NCBI GenBank assembly: GCA_038373865.1
Contig: JAXGGA010003078.1
Span: 1-64,000, forward strand
DNA from: Uloborus plumipes
Lineage: Eukaryota; Arthropoda; Arachnida; Araneae; Uloboridae
Reading direction: 5' to 3'
DNA: 64,000 bases
In this document: in pieces, positions 23,426-34,440 of the stretch
How positions within the stretch are numbered: the first letter of the stretch is position 1
Layout of the letters: the number at the start of each line of letters is the position of its first letter
Program-made: the position numbers and the translations under genes
The notes under the pieces: model-generated
What the model saw: the letters and a program-made list of their open reading frames with translations, nothing else
Database searches by the model: none
What the model was told of the DNA's origin: nothing

Positions 23426-23639
23426 AAATTCTGCCAATATCGTCCTCGCAGCCAGGGACGGACTGGGATGAAAATTCAGCCCTGGCATATTTTTTCAGAT
23501 GCAGCCCCGGTGGGGGGGGGGGGGGAGTGTCTGCCGGTGAACTAAAATCATGAACTTCTCCAAATTATTATACCCAAACAATTTTGAAATTTATTTACTG
23601 AGACCACACTGAGGGCAGTAGCAGAATGCAATTTAATAT

Positions 23640-24340
23640 AAGTTTAATCGCGAGTGTATTTATTACTCAGATCGAATTTTGTAGTTTTAAAAATGTATTT
23701 TAAAACTAATCTTCGAAAATGTTGGGGGAAAATGAAATTCGAGGGGGTACTCAACCTTCCGTTTTCCAAATCGAAATTTGTAAAGGGCATCTGTTATACA
23801 TCAATTAATAGTATAGAAAAGGGGGTCCAGGCGGTCCTCCCCGGGAAATTTTTTTAAATTGTAGCTCGAAAAATGCAGTTTTAGACGATCTTTGGTAAAA
23901 TTCAGGGGGCGAGGATTCGAGGAAAATTTTCGAATTAATCTTCTTGCAATTTAGACAATTTTTGGTAATCTAAACGAGGTTCCAGGGAGAGACCTTTTTC
24001 GAAATTGAAATCTTAAAAACGAAAATCTAATCATCTCCGATTATGATAGGGAGAATGGGATCGGAGACACTCTCTCGAAAATTCGTTTTCGAAATTTTAG
24101 CTCTAAACAAGCAGTTTTGGAAGACCCTTGATGATATAGGGGCAAAGAGATGTGGGGGATAAAACCGAAAAATATTTTGAAATTAAAAAAAAAAAAAAAA
24201 ACCGCAATTGTATTGTAGGTTATCTTTTGGTACGTTTAGAGGATCGGCAATTTTTCAAATTGATAGCTCCAAAAATTTAATCTTAGTATTCAGTATAAAA
24301 TTTTAAACCCTGCTGACTGTATTTTAACTTCTTATCTATT
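23640..24340 (+). repeat. Decayed tandem repeat (~110-150 bp modules)
   Basis: Several imperfect modules repeat the order (A)AATTTTAGCTC-AAAAATGCAGTTTT-GACGATCTTTGGTAAT-GGGG-GA-TTCGAAATT, for example around 23690, 23870, 23950 and 24095. The spacing is irregular and divergence high, so unit count and period are approximate. No open frame spans the modules. Confidence 0.5.
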
Positions 24341-25399
24341 TAAAGCGTATTCCAGAGGCCTACGTTTTTGTCCCCATTTTGAAGGGATTTTTATAATAAT
24401 ATTTTTATTAAAAAAATTAAAAATGTAAATATGTCGTCAAGTGTTTACCCCAAGAAGGGCGTCTGAACGATGAAGGACTGTCTTCCCTGACGAACGTCTT
24501 GTATTACATTCATTACACCCGGGGCTAGCAGGTGGCAAGAGATGGCACAAGACTTCGTATCCTTTTTGCTAACTAGGCACAAAAGAGAACCACGCACATG
24601 ATGGCTACGAACCCTTCTAATGATAAGCATCTGACAGACAATTGACCTAAACTGTTGGTCATTCAGAAGTACATCTACAGTAGATTGTTGATATACTCGC
24701 GTTAAAGTTCATCAGCTCGTTTTTTTGCTTTGGCGGCCCTTTCTTCAAACATTAGAAATAGATGGCCCGCTCCCTTTCTGCAGTCGAACTCCAGAAATTT
24801 TGCTCCTGCCGTCTCGGCGGCCTTGTATTTGGTAGTTTTACGGAAATTCCTTTTTTTTTTTTTTTTTTTTGATAAAAAAAAGTCTGGTTTATATGGGCCG
24901 GCCCTTTTTGGCCCAGGGAAGGACCGGCCCTTCTGGCATTTTCCCAAATTCCCACATAGCCAGTCCGCCTCTGCTCGCAGCGCTTAAATGCTTTTAAAAA
25001 GACTGTTTAAAGTGGGTACGTTTCATTTGGACACCCTGTATATCGGTAGATAACGGCATATCGCCTAGCCCAATTCCCTGGTGGGATTACCGTCAGACTG
25101 GTAGCCGCAGACTGTACATTGAAATGTTTTGTTTGCTTCAGTTGTGCCTTAGTTTTGACCATGGGGCATAAACTAAAACTTTTAATGAAATCCGTTTTCA
25201 GGACCATTTGTAACATCAATTTATGTAAGAGTTTTCCAGCTTGATAATTCGTGTCAACACACAGCACATGCGATGTAACAAAACTTAATACAAAGCAATT
25301 CTTATTGCCTGAGTTTTCACCTTTCCTCTTATAGGGAGAGAAATGCTGGTTACGTACTCGATTAAAATTACTGAGCAGTATGAAAAAAAAAATCTTGAT
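24341..25399. other. No supported gene
   Basis: Contains a poly-T (24851-24870) flanked by GGCCGGCCC-rich sequence (24895-24930) and an AGACTGGTAGCC segment. The minus-strand open frame at 24445-24630 has no recognisable domain. Mixed repeat debris is likely. Confidence 0.4.
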
Positions 25400-26019
25400 A
25401 ACTTTAAAAACCTAAGCAAAGAAGCTTAAATTAAAAACCAACTGAATTAGGTATGATGAATGTGTGTGTGCTCTAAACAAGCGCAGTATAACTACTAGTT
25501 TTTTTATCAAAATAACGAAATTCTCGTATTGAAAACAAACATTTATTTTAAACAAACACACTGCAACTTCTTTAACTGCTCTCCAAAAGAAAAAGCTGTT
25601 GTTTTTACAGTCTGGCAACAGAAGTTCCAGTTTAAAACTGTAAAAGCACAATAATAAACTGCAAGACCAGCTATTTTACAGTTTATCATGTAAAAATAGC
25701 ACTTTTATAGTTTATTATACTAAAATTACCCAGGTACCACAAATAACCTTTAAAGGTTTTATAAACGTTTTTAAGCGGTTGTTGCAACGTTAGAAACCAT
25801 TTTACAACCTTTAAAAAAACCAATTGAACGCTACTCGGGTAGCAATTTTACCATAAAACCAGCTGTATTAAACTGCAAAAACAACAGTATAATACTGGCA
25901 GCAGAGGTTCCAATTTAAAACTGTAAAATGCACAGTAATAAACCGAAACTAGCAATTTTACAGTTTATTACCGTAAACTAGCTAGTAAAATCACTGTAAA
26001 AATAGCAATTTTATAGCTT
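25400..26019. repeat. CACTGTAAA-type palindromic repeats
   Basis: Multiple short inverted modules such as TTTTACAGTTTAT...ATAAACTGTAAAA alternate with CAGAGGTTCCA(A/G)TTTAAAACTG. The same family is at 14170-14460, 26813-27150 and 28990-29690. Probably MITE-derived; edges are unclear. Confidence 0.6.
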
Positions 26020-27964
26020 ACTAGCTGCCAGGGCAGCTAGATTAGCTTCCTGCGGCATGTTGATGCATAACGTCCTCCCTCTCTAACTTTTACCTCATTC
26101 TGAAGTTATATTATTTGATAGAATTTAATGTTCATTCGATTTCAAGACATACCACGCACGTGACCCGGCGCTGTACGGGCACTTCGTGCCTTGAAAGTAG
26201 TGAGAAAAATTTCAAGAAAGTACTCCCCGCCAAGGCGGCTCGCTAACAGGCGCTTCACGCCTTTACTTTTTTCCTATATAAAAAAATCATTCGAATTATT
26301 GAGATGCTCGGCGCTTTCAAGATGGTGAGGAAAGTTTCAGTAAGTTTAGCTCACTCAAAGGAAAAAGCAGACATAGATACTCAGTTTTTATTATAAGAAG
26401 ATGGCTTTTCAACGAATGAATGTTTCAAAATATTACAAGTAGCTAGCGCTAAAAATATTACGTAAGTGGCCCGCTTACGAGTTTCGTGTTTGCTTTAGTT
26501 AAGCCTTCATTCAAAATTCTCATTATCATTGTTATCACTGTTTCATAGCAACGACGGTTTGCAACAATGGATTTCATATTTAATCAGTTATCAGGCTTAA
26601 TCGCTTAAAATTTGACTACTTATTAATTGATATCTACGCTAATGAAAATCGCATAATTATATAAATTGAAACTAATGAAGCCTGAAAAATTACCTATCTA
26701 TCGGTACCTGGTTCGACTTTCAATTCAGTGGCGTTCAGGAGAAAGAAGCGTGACATAGATAGAAAGAAAGAAAGATAGTTAGAAAGATACTCAGTTTTTA
26801 ATATAAGTAGATTACTTTAAAATTAGCAATATTACCATAAAATCCGCTGTATTATACTGCTACAATTTACTACTGTAAAATTATAAGTTTTACAGCTACT
26901 TTCTGTAAACTTAGCTGTATTATGCTGTAAAAACAACATCTGTATTTTACAGTGTGAAAAGCTGCTTCGTAGAAACAACGTCATTTTAAAAATTCATCTC
27001 CCAGCTCTTTTATTTTATGCGAATATTGCAAAACATGCAAAATACAATACAGAAACAGAATGAAAATCAGTATCTCAAGTAAGTTGTGAGACTCTAACTC
27101 TATAAAAGAACACAAAGAAATAAAGAAAGAACTGAAGTCAGTTTCATAAAATCTACTTATATTAAAAACTGAGTATCTTTCTAACTATCTTTCTTTCTAA
27201 CTATCTTTCTATCTTTCTATGTCACGCTTCTTTCTCCTGAACGCCAATGACCTGAAAGTCGAACCAGGTACCGATAGATAGGTTATTTTTCAGGCTTCAT
27301 TAGTTTCAATTGATATAATTATACGATTTTAATTAGCAAAGATATCAATTAATAAGTAGTCAAGTTTAAAGCAATTAAGCCTAATAAATGATTAAATATG
27401 AAATCCATTCTTGCATTGCAAAACGTGGTTGCCATGAAACAGTAATAAAAATGATAATGAGAATTTTGAATGAAGGCTTAACTAAATCAAACACGAAACT
27501 CATAAGCGGGCCACTTACGTAGAATTTTTATCGCTAGCTACTGGTAATATTTTGAAACATTTATTTGTTGAAGAGCCATCTACTTATATTAAAAACTGAG
27601 TATCTATGTCTGCTTTTTTCCTTTGAGCGAGCTGAACTTACTGAAACTTTCCTCACCATCTTGAAGGCGTGAAGCATCTCAATAATTCGAATGATTTTTT
27701 TTATATAGGAAAAAAGTAAAGGCGTGAAGCGCCTGTAAGCGAGCCGCCTTGGCGGGGAGTAGTTTCTTTAAATTTTTTTCTCACTACTTTCAGGGCACGA
27801 AGTGCCCGTGCAACGCCGGGCCACGTGCGTGGTATGTCTTGAAATCGAATGAACATTAAATTATATCAAATAATATAACTTCAGAATGAGGTAAAAGTTA
27901 GAGAGGGGAGACGTTATGCATCAACATGCCGCAGGAAGCTAATCTAGCTGCCCTGGCAGCTAGT
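26020..27964. mobile_element. 1.9 kb long-inverted-repeat (foldback) element
   Basis: The left arm 26020-26812 is the reverse complement of the right arm 27151-27964, nearly base for base apart from small indels. The ends are ACTAGCTGCCAGGGCAGC and its complement. The 340 bp loop is CACTGTAAA-type repeat. Each arm contains GTGACCCGGCGCTG...GGGCACTTCGTGCC, then a TACTCAGTTTTT(A)ATATAAG motif twice (26379, 26790 in the left arm). The arms look like two dispersed-repeat copies brought head to head. No target duplication or coding region was seen. Confidence 0.8.
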
Positions 27965-28054
27965 ATCCAAAATAAATCCTGCGGGGACAGCACCAGGAAA
28001 GAAAAATTTTAAAGTAAACACCATCTCGGTAAGCACTTTTTTGCCATTTTTTAA

Positions 28055-28787
28055 GGTATACGTACACACTTGGACATTTTTTTTTAATTTTTCACTCTAA
28101 AAATCCAATTTTTTAACAGTAGGTCACTGGTGTATGGTTAAAACATTTTCGACATAAAAATCTGAAAAAAACTTAAATAAATAGTCACTAATTAAGATTT
28201 AATGAGCTAATTAGCACATTTTTCTAAACACGATATCTTAAAAGCAAATTGGTTTAGGAACACAATTTTTGTCAAAAAATGTTCCTAATATTACCCTTCG
28301 TGTGGTCTTCCTCAATAAAGATTCTAGAGATAGTAGATTTTTTTACTGATAGTTTTAACCACAGAAGGACAAAAAAAAAAAAAAATCAAGATTTTCCCCG
28401 AAATCTTGAATTTTAAAAATCCATTAAAAATGTACTTTTCCAGTTACAGCTCTGATTGAGGCAGACCACATCTGCTCAACTATGCAGAATCCAATGGTAC
28501 TAAAATAATTGAGGTAGATGAATTCACTGTTGTGTAGTTATGTTTGGAAGAATGCAGCATATGGCAAAATAGCAATGCTTCAGAAGTTGAGTTTAAAGAT
28601 TTCGAAACACTTTGTAAGCAATTGGCAACACCAAAAGAAAAACCCTTGTAACTCGAGAAATATTTCAAATATTGACTACGTCTTAGTATTGTTTGAAATC
28701 TAACAGATTGGAGAACATTTTAAGAAAATAAAAAAAAAAAAATGATATTTTGGACGAATTTTGAGATTTCAAGTGTGTACATATACC
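28055..28787. repeat. Possible MITE with GTATACGTACACACTTG ends
   Basis: GGTATACGTACACACTTG (28055-28072) is mirrored by CAAGTGTGTACATATACC (28770-28787) with one mismatch. The interior is AT-rich with no coding region. No clear target duplication, so this is tentative. Confidence 0.4.
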
Positions 28788-28989
28788 ATACAAATATCGA
28801 GTAGACCTCTAAACGAGAAAAGTTGCGAAATGATTCTTTCAGTTTCAAGAAAGGATTTGCGCTTTAATTTACCGTCGTTGATTTGATGTAGTCTGGGAAT
28901 TTCGTGGATTTCGTGTATTTTCTGATCGCGTTCCCGAAGCGAAGTAAAAGGAAAACAAGAAGAAAGAAAAGCACTTAGACTGTATGCAT

Positions 28990-29690
28990 ACACTGTAAAA
29001 AATGAATGTTGTTTTTACAGTATAACGTTTTGTTTTTACAGTATAAAGTTGGACCGTGGTGACCCGATCAGTAAGGCGTCGGACTCGTGACCGGAGGGAC
29101 ACGGGTTCGATCCCTGGCGATCAAAGATCCACCGTCTTGATTAATGGTGGCTGGGGGACGTTAAAACTGTCGTGGTCACAAAGTCCTCCAAGTAAAGCGA
29201 TACCTCTGGAGGTGCTGGGCCAATGGTTTATTCGACACTTGGTCTGGTTCAAAAATAACAGAGCGCTCTTCAGGGCCCTATCCCGGTTAAACCACGAGTC
29301 GTGGTAGGTACGGGGGGCCCTGGAGTGTGTGAAGATGTGAAGCATAACAAAGTTAATTGTATGATAATAAACATTTAAATTACTAATTTTACAGTAATAA
29401 ACAGTAAAATTGCTGCTTTTGAAGTACTGGACTGTATAATTACTAATTTAACAATTTATTATCGTGCATTTTACAGTTTTAAACTAGAACCACTGCTGCC
29501 AGTATTATACTGTTGATTTTACAGCTAAAATTTACGACAATAAATAATGTAAAATTGTTAACTTTGCATTAAGAAACTGTACACTTGCTAGTTTTATAGT
29601 TTATTACTGTGAATTTCAGTTTTAAATTGGAACCTCGGCTGTCAGCATTATACTGTAAAAATGACAGTTCGATTTTTGCCATGTATGAGC
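28990..29690. repeat. CACTGTAAA-type repeat split by a SINE
   Basis: 28990-29050 and 29355-29690 are one CACTGTAAAAAATGAA...TTTATTACTGTGAA repeat interrupted by the SINE at 29051-29348. Confidence 0.6.
29051..29348 (+). mobile_element. tRNA-derived SINE, copy 1
   Basis: The 5' head is tRNA-like: an A-box-like TGACCCGATCAGTAAGGCG, the loop ACTCGTGAC, and a canonical B box GGGTTCGATCCC about 45 bp downstream. A ~200 bp tRNA-unrelated body follows, ending GGGGCCCTGGAGTGTG. The same sequence is at 45187-45462 inverted. AAAGTT flanks both sides (29045-29050, 29349-29354), a short possible target duplication. It has no coding capacity; RNA polymerase III transcription would be expected for the family. 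Confidence 0.85.
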
Positions 29691-30308
29691 ATTGATTAAA
29701 CGTTAATTACTTTCTATTCGGTAGCAATTAATACAACTGGTACATGAAATTTATACTAAAAAATTTTTAGTTTCCGAATGGATACATTATGCATTTGTTA
29801 CTTTAAAATAGGCGTATCAATGTCAGAAATTTTGCGTCTTCTCCATAGAAACCGTACGAAAGAAAACAGCTCCGCTCTTTTTTTTACGCACTGCTGTTGA
29901 GGCATTTCATTTATGTTATGTTTATCGAATTAGGTTCAAGCTCTTATTTATATACTCACTAGCTTATTACCCAGCGTTGCCCGGGTGCTTATTAATACAA
30001 CATAGTATTCAGGGAAAAAAAGTTTGAAAGAGTTCTATTCATATGGGTATAAAATAATTTGCATCAATCTGTCTCTTAGGTACAAACTTTGAAAAAATCT
30101 AAAATATTACAGAAAGTTAAACGTTTACAGAAAAATAGTCTTATCAAAAGGTGAAAATGAAAGGTAAATGTTGTCTGTGCTTTGCCACGTCCACTGGCAT
30201 GAAATATATTCACATGGAAGTGAAAAAATTGCATCAATTTCACCCGCCAAATTTAAAATATTAACTTTTCTCTATTAATTGTTCCCACCTACAAAGTAAA
30301 AATTATTA

Positions 30309-31843
30309 CAGTGCGTCGCAAAAGTTTAAGCACTATGCAAATTTTTGAATAAAAAGAAATCTTTTCAGCAGAATGCTTTCATATTTATACTGTAAGTGGC
30401 TACTATGATCCTAATTAAGTGTTTGAAGTTTTGAAAAATATAACCGCAACGAAAATCAGAAACTACAAAAGATATTTTTTTGGCTGTCGCAAAAGTTTAT
30501 GCACAGATCAGATTTTATTCAAACATCTCTTAAAACGTGATGCGTGAAGAACCAGTGCGGTTCTTTTGAACGAGTTACATAGTGTAGCAATGTCTTAAAG
30601 TGTTATCAAGATGCCAAAGTCACTACAGTTCTCGTCTGAAGAAGTTGTGAAACTCTGGAAGCTGAAAGCAGAAGGTAACTCTGTTATGCAAATTTCAGTG
30701 ATTTTAAATCGATCTAAACGTGGTATTTATAATGTTCTGAAACGTGGAAGTCAATTTAAACCTGCGAATCGCTCAGGAAGACCGAGAAAAACTACCTTTC
30801 GTGAGGATAGAAGAATTAAAAAACTGACCTTAACTGAAAATTTGTCACTTAATCAAATAAAAACTAGACTTGTAACAAAATTATCACGTGATACCATAAG
30901 CAGACGAATAAAAGAATCGGGATTTATCAAAAAACAAAAGTAAGCTCGCAAACCTTTTCTGAAAAAGTGTCACAAACAAGCAAGACTGCAGTGGGCAAAG
31001 CATCATATGAATTATAGTGACGAATAGATTACTGTTGTATTCTCTGATGAAAAAAAAAGGAATTTAGACGGTCCAGATGGGTTCTCATACTACTGGCCTG
31101 ACTTGAGGAAAGATCCGAAGTGCGTATTCAGTAGGCAACATGGTGGTGGCTCAGTCATGGTATGGGGCACTTTTTGCTTCAACGGACAAACTTCTCTTAG
31201 CTTTCTAAAGGGTAGACAAAATTCAGAAAGGTATCAAGATACCCTGAGAAAGCATTTGTTACCATTTGGTGTATTCCTAGGTGGTCCTGATTGGATTTTT
31301 CAGCAAGACAACGCTTCAATACACAATTCCCGTAGTACGAAAGAATGGCTTGCTTCTCAAAATATTAGTGTAATAAACTGGCCAGCACTCAGCCCGGATC
31401 TAAATTCCATAGAAAACATCTGGGGAATTCTCGCACGTGACGTATACCAGAATGGGGAGAAGTATTGCTCTATTCAAGAGCTTAAATCTGCAATCGAGGA
31501 AGCCTGATACAGACTAACTTCCGAAACCTTCCATAATCTCGTGCTATCGATGAAAAATCGCATATTCGAACTCATCAGATGCAACTGTAACACCATAGAC
31601 TACTAAAAGACTTTTATGCTTTCTAAAATATATATATTCCGTTTTTGTGCTTAAACTTTTGCGACAGCAAAATTTTGATTTTATCATGTAATCGTATTTT
31701 AACTTCTATGAATTGTTTCCAAATTCGAAACATGGATTTGTAAGCTGTTTGTTTAATTACAGTAAAAATTTCAAAACTTTTTGGTGTATACTTTTCGTCT
31801 TATCAAAAGATTTCGATTGTGCTTAAACTTTTGCGACGCACTG
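30309..31843 (+). mobile_element. Tc1-like DNA transposon (inactive), 1.5 kb
   Basis: Terminal inverted repeats CAGTGCGTCGCAAAAGTTTA (30309) and the complement ending GCGACGCACTG (31843), flanked by TA on both sides (30307-30308, 31844-31845). A second copy of the motif (CTGTCGCAAAAGTTTATGC) lies inside each end (30484-30504 and 31647-31667), i.e. the IR/DR arrangement known from several Tc1-family elements. It encloses a broken DD34E transposase. Confidence 0.93.
30611..31606 (+). pseudogene. Tc1-family transposase pseudogene (DD34E)
   Basis: ATG at 30611; 331 codons can be followed in one frame to TAA at 31604-31606 without a frameshift, about the family's full length. Three in-frame stops kill it: codon 111 (TAA 30941), codon 139 (TAG 31025) and codon 299 (TGA 31505). 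The N-terminus has two helix-turn-helix regions (about residues 8-45 and 65-105) joined by a GRPRK linker (SGRPRKTT). The catalytic triad is visible: D in VFSDEKK, D in FQQDNASIH and E in [12 protein letters not shown], with 34 residues between the second D and the [11 protein letters not shown] is the family signature. It would cut and paste the surrounding element by binding the IR/DR ends. The element is dead; copies elsewhere may differ. Confidence 0.93.
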
Positions 31844-32335
31844 TATAACTCAGAAATAAATCTATTTCTCGTTGTGAAGGCTTATCTCCATTACAGACGC
31901 AACTGTCGTCGCATTGCAAATTTAAAATTCAAATCCGTGGTTCTTTTTATGAAGTCCACATGAATTAGATTGTTTTTTACTTATTTCAATGCTAAAAGGA
32001 AATAGGTGAGCCTTAAATTGAAAATTCATTACTTTAATCGTAATCATTGTTGGAAAATACTCGTATTTAAAAATCTTAAATTTCATCAATTTGAATGCTA
32101 AAAGGCCTATCTCGATTACAATATAAATAGGCTAGATTCCTATAAAAGGGTCATTTTTTGACAAAAAATTAAATTTGAGCTTTTTAGATTTTTTAAAATT
32201 TCAAGACCCCGCCTATGAGAATTCTAGGGCATCAAGGAACCTCTGTGTCAAGTTTGATGAAAATCTGACGCAAACTGTGGATTTGTATACAGAACAAGTA
32301 TACATACACTCATTTTTATAGATATAGATATCTCA

Positions 32336-33072
32336 GTAAACACCAAAAACTACATTGTTCACAATCTCAAGCAAAAAAGAGCTTCCCAGCTTATGTTAAT
32401 TGCTGATTTTATTTCTTCTTATAAGGTGACACAGGCTATCATTTCTAACTTTTCTATTTTTTAATGAAACTTCTTGAAATTTTATCAGACCATGTGTTTT
32501 CCATTATTAAACAGACTCACCAAGTTTCATGTCAGTACTTCAATAATTTAAAATTAAAAAAAAAATTAAATAAAAAACAAGTATGTTTTTGAAACAAAGT
32601 GCACGTCTCAATTTTACATTTGTACATTAAATTGTAGTTTTAAAATATTTTTAGACTTGTCTTAACATTTTTTTTAGGCGTATCGAATCATTTTTTTTTG
32701 CTTTAAATTTTTTTTAATCCAAAAAGATACAATATTAGGCTATTTTTTGAAAAAAAAGACCCGTTTAAGTGTCAAAAAATGTCTTGGAATAAATACAAAA
32801 AAGAAAAATAATTGAAAAAATTCCCAACAAAGTGTTATAGACATCCATATGGTGCTACCATTCAATTTTTAGAAAGATAGGTTTAAAATTACAACGCGCA
32901 CTTCAATATCACCAAGTGTTATCATAAGTAAAATTAGCTTTTCAGAAAACGCAGATTTTTAGCTTTTTAATAAAAAACTAACCGAAAAGTTAAAAATTTT
33001 ACTTATATTTGTAACATATTATAAAATGATGAACTTCAATCAGTTTAAGTTCATAACAATACTAAATTTGCA
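32336..33072. other. AT-rich stretch without a gene
   Basis: No coding region or clear repeat recognised up to the foldback element's terminus at 33073. Its noisy reverse complement appears to be present at about 38570-40020. Confidence 0.4.
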
Positions 33073-33081
33073 GGTTTGGGG

Positions 33082-33597
33082 TCAAAATGTCGCGGCCGAA
33101 ATGTCGCGGGCCAAAATGTCGCGGCCAAAATGTCGCCGAGCCAAAATGTCGCGGGCTAAAATGTCGCGGGCAAAAATGTCGCCGGTCCAAAATGTCGCCG
33201 AGCCAAAATGTCGCGGGCTAAAATGTCGCGGGCCAAAATGTCGCCGGTCCAAAATGTCGCCGAGCCAAAATGTCGCGGGCTAAAATGTCGCGGGCTAAAA
33301 TGTCGCCGGTCCAAAATGTCGCCTGCCCAAAATGTCGCGGGCCAAAATGTCGCGTGGTCAAAATGTCGCCGGTCAAAAATGTCGCCGGGCCAAAATGTCG
33401 CCGGTCGAAAATGTAGTCGGGCCAAAATGTCGCCGATCAAAAATGTCGCCGGTCTAAAATGTCGCCGGTCTAAAATGTCGCCGGTCCAAAATGTCGCCGG
33501 TCAAGAATGTCGCCGGTCAAAAATGTCGCCGGTCCAGAATGTCGCCGGTCAAAAATGTCGCCGTTCCAAAATATATCCGTTCCAAAATGACGTAAGT
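33082..33597 (+). repeat. ~16 bp tandem array AAAATGTCGCCGGTCC
   Basis: About 30 units of 15-17 bp: a constant AAAATGTCGC core followed by a variable CGGTC/CGAGC/GGGC(C/T) linker. In copy 1 it forms the left terminal repeat; the same unit occurs at 50246-50668 (+) and, inverted, at 52568-53032. Confidence 0.95.
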
Positions 33598-33874
33598 GTA
33601 TAGTACAGATTGAATGTTTCCAGTAATTCACAAATTCAATGCAGCTTAATTATGTAGCTCAATTTTACTAATAAGCTTGTCACGATATGATAAATACACC
33701 TGTTTAGTAACTTTTTTTAAACGTAGCAGTTTAGAAAATTAGCTTAAGTTATTAACAAAAATGTAACTAAATTGATTTCTTCTAAAGCTTAAATTATTTC
33801 AGTACCAAAATAATGCCATAGTTTTTTCAGGGCTGTACTTAGAGCCCAGGGACGCTAAATTTCTTCCTTTTTTA

Positions 33875-33994
33875 ATACGCTTTTACTAAAGTTTACAAAT
33901 ACCTTTGTGCTAAAGATGTACAGAAAATAACAACGTTACAATGCTGCTCATTTGTGCATTGTAACGTTGTTATTTTCTGTATACGCTTTTACTA
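33875..33994. repeat. 92 bp hairpin insertion flanked by 14 bp duplication
   Basis: ATACGCTTTTACTA occurs at 33875-33888 and 33981-33994. Between them lies a perfect 26 bp stem (33919-33944 with 33956-33981) and an 11-base loop. The homologous site in copy 2 (about 52280-52300) has a single ATACGCTTTTACTA-like segment and no hairpin, so this is an insertion specific to copy 1. Confidence 0.8.
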
Positions 33995-34440
33995 GTTTCA
34001 CAAGTAGGTTTTTTTGTTTGTTCGTTTGTATGTATGTAACTCTGAGTCAAAAATAAAATTCACGTTCTTTACAAACGTATAAAAGTAATATGTTTAATAC
34101 CATTATTATTACTAAAGGCTAAACTATATTGCATGTTGATGTATAATAAGTGCATTTGACATTAGTTCTGAGTTGGGCATCGATCGTCCACAAAATGCAT
34201 ATTATAAGTGCATGTAAACTTAGCGGATATTCAACAGTTTTCAAAATCTTCTTTTGAATTTGATTTACTCTAAAAGCGTATTTTTTAGTTTTTTAAACTA
34301 TATTTAGGATTATTTCTTTTTTTTTCACACAAAGAAATTAAATAAATAAATTTGCTGTAAAGGCATTTTTTTTTTGCACAAAAACGGATTACCGTGTTAT
34401 CACGCGGAGCCAGGCAATATTTTCTTTTGAGAACATTTAT

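Larger units (their letters stand above)
29960..32335 (+). repeat. Dispersed CCCGGG-start repeat, interrupted by a Tc1 element
   Basis: Starts ACTAGCTTATTACCCAGC with GTTGCCCGGGTG, and ends with AAATCTGACGCAAACTGTGG, then TTTTTATAGATATAGATA. After removing 30309-31843 it is about 840 bp and aligns with 58245-58985. The Tc1 insertion duplicated TA. An unclassified retroposon-like family; no coding region. Confidence 0.75.
33073..34440 (-). mobile_element. Array-ended foldback element, copy 1 (readable half)
   Basis: Terminus GGTTTGGGGTCAAAATGTCG at 33073, an array of AAAATGTCGCCGGTCC-type units to about 33597, then ~840 bp matching the reverse complement of 51850-52560 in the complete copy 2. 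It also carries a 106 bp hairpin insertion absent from copy 2. From 34440 the sequence turns into G/T-rich noise, so its other end cannot be read. ORFs such as MSRAKMSPVQNVAG are translations of the array. Confidence 0.85.

Noticed and set aside
29056..29345. Open frames and a functional tRNA gene at the SINE
   Set aside because: The A and B boxes are present but the acceptor and anticodon stems do not pair as a real tRNA, and the unit continues into a ~200 bp body shared with 45187-45462.
33026..33603. Open frames rich in MSRAKMSPVQNVAG-type repeats (also 50071-50771 and 52562-53144)
   Set aside because: They are translations of the ~16 bp AAAATGTCGC array in all frames and both strands; no start context or non-repeat domain.
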